Shown in pieces: positions 61,245 through 64,000 of a stretch of DNA of 64,000 nucleotides. The DNA is from Chitinophagaceae bacterium (lineage in GTDB: Bacteria; Bacteroidota; Bacteroidia; Chitinophagales; Chitinophagaceae). Below the pieces are notes generated by a model. That model was not told the DNA's origin. It ran no database searches and saw only the letters and a program-made list of their open reading frames with translations. Where the stretch lies: contig JACMKU010000213.1 in assembly GCA_014379965.1 (NCBI GenBank), positions 33,806 through 97,805 of the forward strand, read 5' to 3'. A program made the position numbers and the translations under genes. Position 1 is the stretch's first letter, and each line of letters starts with the position of its first letter.

Positions 61245-61634
61245 ATGGCGAAGGCAATTTCAAAACCTACGACGGTGGATGAATATATCGCGAGTGTTGA
61301 TCCGGCGATGCAAAAGATGCTAAGGGATCTCCGCAAGACAATCAAGCTTGCGGCACCGAAGGCGGAGGAGTGTATCAGTTACCAGATACCGACCTACAAG
61401 AACAACGGGGCCTTGGTGCATTTCGCGGCGTTTACCAATCATTGTTCGCTTGTTGTGGTTAATCTGGATATCATCAACCAATTCAAGAAGGAGCTAGCGG
61501 GATACAAGATTTCGGGGAGAACGATACAATTCACGCCGGGGAATCCGCTGCCGGCGGGGTTGGTGACGAAGATAGTGAAGATGCGGGTGAAGCAGAATGA
61601 GGAATTGGCGAGCGTACTCCCTAATAAACGGTAG
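61245..61634 (+). CDS. DUF1801 (YdhG-like) protein
   Basis: A 129-residue protein with TVDEYIASVDPAMQKMLRDLRKTIKLAAPKAEE (helical start, read in parts), ISYQIPTYKNNGALVHFAAFTNH and IQFTPGNPLPAGLVTKIVKMR. This is the DUF1801/YdhG family, structurally like frataxin-type iron chaperones and sometimes so named, but unproven. A second DUF1801 protein is encoded at 62695. It is likely co-transcribed with the VOC gene. Confidence 0.85.
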   Translation: MAKAISKPTTVDEYIASVDPAMQKMLRDLRKTIKLAAPKAEECISYQIPTYKNNGALVHFAAFTNHCSLVVVNLDIINQFKKELAGYKISGRTIQFTPGNPLPAGLVTKIVKMRVKQNEELASVLPNKR

Positions 61635-61691
61635 GACTTAGGAACAAAAAATCTATGTGAACATAGAAATACCTGATCTGGAAGGGTCTTA

Positions 61692-62096
61692 CTATGGACT
61701 ACGAATCGTTAAAATCCTCTCTTCTTTCCCCTCGTAGAGCACTTCGATATACCGAACATTGTTTTCTTTATTGTGGATGATTATCCGGGCCGGTTTTAAT
61801 ACTTGGCTATCAATTAGAACCACATTGAATTCGGTATAGCCAATCGTCATGTCTAGGTTCCATTCACACTTCTTTTCTAGTATTCTGAATATTGCGGGAT
61901 CATTTTTTCCATCAATGTCAAAGCTGAGTTTAATGCTGTCTTTTTTAACGAGGACGAACATGGGAATCCTTAATTTGCTGGACAACGTGCCAAGGCTATC
62001 CGTGCGATAAATCGCTTGGGTGGGGCAATTGTCCTGTGCTTGGATTTCAAACCCAAAAACAACAAATGTGATGAGGTAGATCAGGAACTTGGCCAT
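61692..62096 (-). CDS. Secreted hypothetical protein
   Basis: A 134-residue protein with a signal peptide (KFLIYLITFVVFGFEIQAQ). The mature part is beta-rich with two Cys (NCPTQA; EKKCEWN) and segments such as KLSFDIDGKNDPAIFRILE and PARIIIHNKENNVRYIEVLYEG. It resembles no family that could be named. A YwqK-like remnant ends 32 bases upstream on the same strand. Confidence 0.6.
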   Translation of the reverse strand: MAKFLIYLITFVVFGFEIQAQDNCPTQAIYRTDSLGTLSSKLRIPMFVLVKKDSIKLSFDIDGKNDPAIFRILEKKCEWNLDMTIGYTEFNVVLIDSQVLKPARIIIHNKENNVRYIEVLYEGKEERILTIRSP

Positions 62097-62128
62097 GATT
62101 TGAACTGTTTTCGTCCATCAACTTCAAG

Positions 62129-62430
62129 TTAGCAATTCAGAACCGAATTGGCTTCCAAATCTGGATCCACGTAGAATTCAATAACCGATACTTGCCCATT
62201 GTGATGAAAGTAGCGCCATTTCCCCTGTTTTTCTCCGTTAACGAGATAACCCGCATACGAGATCATCCCATCATCAAACCAACCAACTTGTACATATGTC
62301 GAGTCATTCATCCTGCTGATCGAGTCTGCCAAATATCCATTCGAGTGCCACTGAATCGCTTATCAACTACTTTACCCTTATCGAATAACGCAGAATTAGC
62401 AAAGTATAAGCATTGCGGTGCCCGTACACC
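62129..62430 (-). pseudogene. YwqK/MORN-repeat-like gene remnant with frame disruption
   Basis: The 3' part reads AIQWHSNGYLADSISRMND, then VGWFDDGMISYAGYLVNGEKQGKWRYFHHNGQVSV in two blocks, the W-x-NG and G-x-GKWRYFHHNGQ pattern of YwqK/MORN-type repeats. Going upstream, this frame meets a TAA at 62360-62362, but another frame continues the text (YFANSALFDKGKVVDK) and merges with it at about 62357-62365. A one- or two-base indel there would restore one protein. Further upstream the second frame stops at 62431, with no start codon seen, so the N-terminus is missing. It is a decayed gene fragment or contains sequencing errors. Confidence 0.55.
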
Positions 62431-62694
62431 TTATTAAATATCAATTAATAATGCTCTTGACGTTCCGGGTTTTAAGGATGGACATGGTCAAAAGAATAGA
62501 TGGAACTGCATTCTCATTTTGCATTCCGAGATTATGAATTTTACGAGATTTCGTATATTCCTTTACGGGAGCCTTCTCTTTAATTTCACAATATCCTAGG
62601 AGGGCAACCAATCACCCCTACTTTGGAGATTGCTTATAAGTTAAGCTATGGGATCAAAGAGGAAATTATTATACCAGGAGAAAAAACTTTTGTT

Positions 62695-63150
62695 ATGCAA
62701 TATAAAGCTGTAGACGCCACTGATTATATTTCCCAGATCCCTGAGGAAAGACAGGCTGCGATGAAAAAATTGAGGGCAGTAATTAAAAAGAATCTTCCTA
62801 AAGGGTTTAAGGAAGGTGTTGGTTACGGAATGATGGGATGGTCGGTTCCACATTCATTATATCCGGCAGGCTATCATTGCAAGCCAGAGGATCCTCTTCC
62901 TTTCATGGGAATTGCATCACAAAAAAATTTCATCGCGGTATATCATATGGGAATTTATGCAATACCCTCTTTACATAAATGGTTTGTCACCGAGCATGCA
63001 AAGGCGTCGGTGAAAAAGCTTGACATGGGAAAAAGTTGCCTGCGATATAAGAAGCCGGAAGATATCCCGTATGATCTTATTGGTGAGTTGGCATCCAAGA
63101 TAACGCCCGATGAGTGGATAGAGGTGTATGAAAAGAATTTGAAACGCTGA
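62695..63150 (+). CDS. DUF1801 domain protein
   Basis: The ATG at 62695 (MQYKAVDATDYI) with an AGGAG about 15 bases upstream gives 151 residues; the frame runs back to 62623. The domain is of the DUF1801 type (YISQIPEERQAAMKKLRAVIKKN; GVGYGMMGWSVP; ASQKNFIAVYHMGIY; KKLDMGKSCLRYKKPEDIP). It is a distant relative of the protein at 61245. The role is unknown. The region 62431-62694 upstream is AT-rich and holds no other gene that I can see. Confidence 0.8.
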   Translation: MQYKAVDATDYISQIPEERQAAMKKLRAVIKKNLPKGFKEGVGYGMMGWSVPHSLYPAGYHCKPEDPLPFMGIASQKNFIAVYHMGIYAIPSLHKWFVTEHAKASVKKLDMGKSCLRYKKPEDIPYDLIGELASKITPDEWIEVYEKNLKR

Positions 63151-63181
63151 CAGATAGATGGGAATTGAGAGCCCGCTTATT

Positions 63182-63814
63182 TTAGACAGCTAAATTACCT
63201 GTCTTAACTTTTCCAGCTCGTTTGTAACTGGCAATTATTACTCCACTTGAGGTAACGATACTTTCTGTCAATGTAAACGCTGCCGGAATCGTTCCATTTT
63301 GAAAAAGTTTCTTCCCCTTACCTAAGGTTATTGGGTGAATTTTCAGTTTGAGTTCGTCCACAAGGTCGTTTTTAAGGAGCAGTTGAATAAGCTTGCTGCT
63401 ACCCCACACCTGGATGTCGGAGCCTTTAGAGCCTTCTTTGCCTGCAGGTAAGTTCTTTAGCTTTTTGATATCTGCCACATTTCTTATTACTACCGAGTTT
63501 TTCCACCCGGTAACCATGGTACTCGACTTCTTCATGCGTTTTGAAAATACATACTTCGCGCCTTCATTGATACCCGGCCAAATGTCTCCATGTTTGGGCC
63601 AATAGTTAGCCCAAAGCTCAAAAGTCTTCCTCCCTAGAAGATAGTCGGAAGGGTGTGCCAGCTCTTTCTGTACCGCCTTATCATACTCTTCGTCACTATA
63701 CGGCGCAACCCAACCGCCATATTTGAAACCACCGGATTTATCTTCCTTAGGTCCCCCGGGTGCTTGCAATACACCATCCAGGGAGATCATTGACAACACA
63801 ACTATTTTTCTCAT
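63182..63814 (-). CDS. Dihydrofolate reductase family protein (RibD C-terminal fold)
   Basis: A 210-residue protein of the RibD_C/YyaP group: RKIVVLSMISLDGVLQAPGGP, PSDYLLGRKTFELWANYWP, VFSKRMKKSS, DIQVWGSSKLIQLLLKNDLVDELKLKIHPITLGKGKKLF in parts, and FTLTESIVTSSGVIIASYKR. The fold binds NADPH; members of this branch are reductases of unknown substrate and not true folate enzymes. It is convergent with the DUF1801 gene, 31 bases apart. The remaining 63815-64000 shows no gene. Confidence 0.87.
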   Translation of the reverse strand: MRKIVVLSMISLDGVLQAPGGPKEDKSGGFKYGGWVAPYSDEEYDKAVQKELAHPSDYLLGRKTFELWANYWPKHGDIWPGINEGAKYVFSKRMKKSSTMVTGWKNSVVIRNVADIKKLKNLPAGKEGSKGSDIQVWGSSKLIQLLLKNDLVDELKLKIHPITLGKGKKLFQNGTIPAAFTLTESIVTSSGVIIASYKRAGKVKTGNLAV

Positions 63815-64000
63815 TGCCTCTGTTTATTTATGATGCACGCTTAAATGATTCGGTAGGACAGGCAAATCACGTCAACAAATGTGCCAGTGGCATTTCAATT
63901 TTCCTTCCTGCCAAAAGTCAATAGAATAACGTTTCATTTTAATTTATTTGATCCGCTCACCTTGTCATTCTTAACCCTCAACCCTATCTCGTATCGCCGC

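Overview
The window looks like chromosome of a Bacteroidota bacterium, most likely a Chitinophagaceae-type soil or freshwater glycan degrader. Grounds: many secreted glycoside hydrolases whose signal peptides end in AQ or SQ, Bacteroidota-typical families (DUF5107, DUF2911, DUF3127, DUF4091, GH97, GH172, SMUG2-type glycosylase), LytTR two-component signalling, and a few TAnnTTTG promoter-like elements. No rRNA, tRNA, IS element, prophage or CRISPR array was recognised. The taxon is inferred from gene families only.

Region 1 (1-15.7 kb) is a carbohydrate block: the 3' end of a GH3 beta-glucosidase, a GH172 enzyme, a TIM-barrel epimerase-like gene broken by one in-frame stop, a NahK-like sugar kinase, a CBM9-like protein, a DUF4091/GH123-like protein, a DUF5107 protein, a nagB-ROK pair, a full GH3, a GH97 and a formylglycine-generating enzyme. 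Region 2 (15.8-25.3 kb) has a TetR-paaE pair, a PfkB kinase, a LytS/LytTR pair and small accessory genes (DUF1761, DUF2911, VOC, DinB, YjbR, DUF1579). Region 3 (25.4-37.4 kb) is housekeeping: polA, uvrB, mgsA, YceI, recA, a PAP2-like protein, a GH73, a DUF3127 protein and rpoN. Region 4 (37.5-50 kb) holds a GHL10 hydrolase, MarR, DinB, radical SAM, the 5-oxoprolinase operon pxpBCA with an Nramp-like transporter, an L,D-transpeptidase, a MATE pump, a SMUG2 glycosylase and an orphan DNA methyltransferase. Region 5 (50.5-57.9 kb) is a same-strand signalling cluster: two large PAS histidine kinases around one NarL-type regulator and two receiver-only proteins. Region 6 (58-64 kb) has stress and small accessory genes plus a frame-disrupted YwqK/MORN-like remnant.

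The most unusual signal is not a gene. About fifteen places carry short tandem arrays with a unit of about 7 or 8 bases. Many have an inverted partner nearby, and most begin within about 10 bases of a gene's stop codon. The words differ between loci, but in most the unit contains TGA, TAG or TAA on the strand read from the adjacent gene. Because 7 and 8 are not multiples of 3, such an array closes all three frames. They look like 3'-end insulators or hairpins whose arms evolve together.
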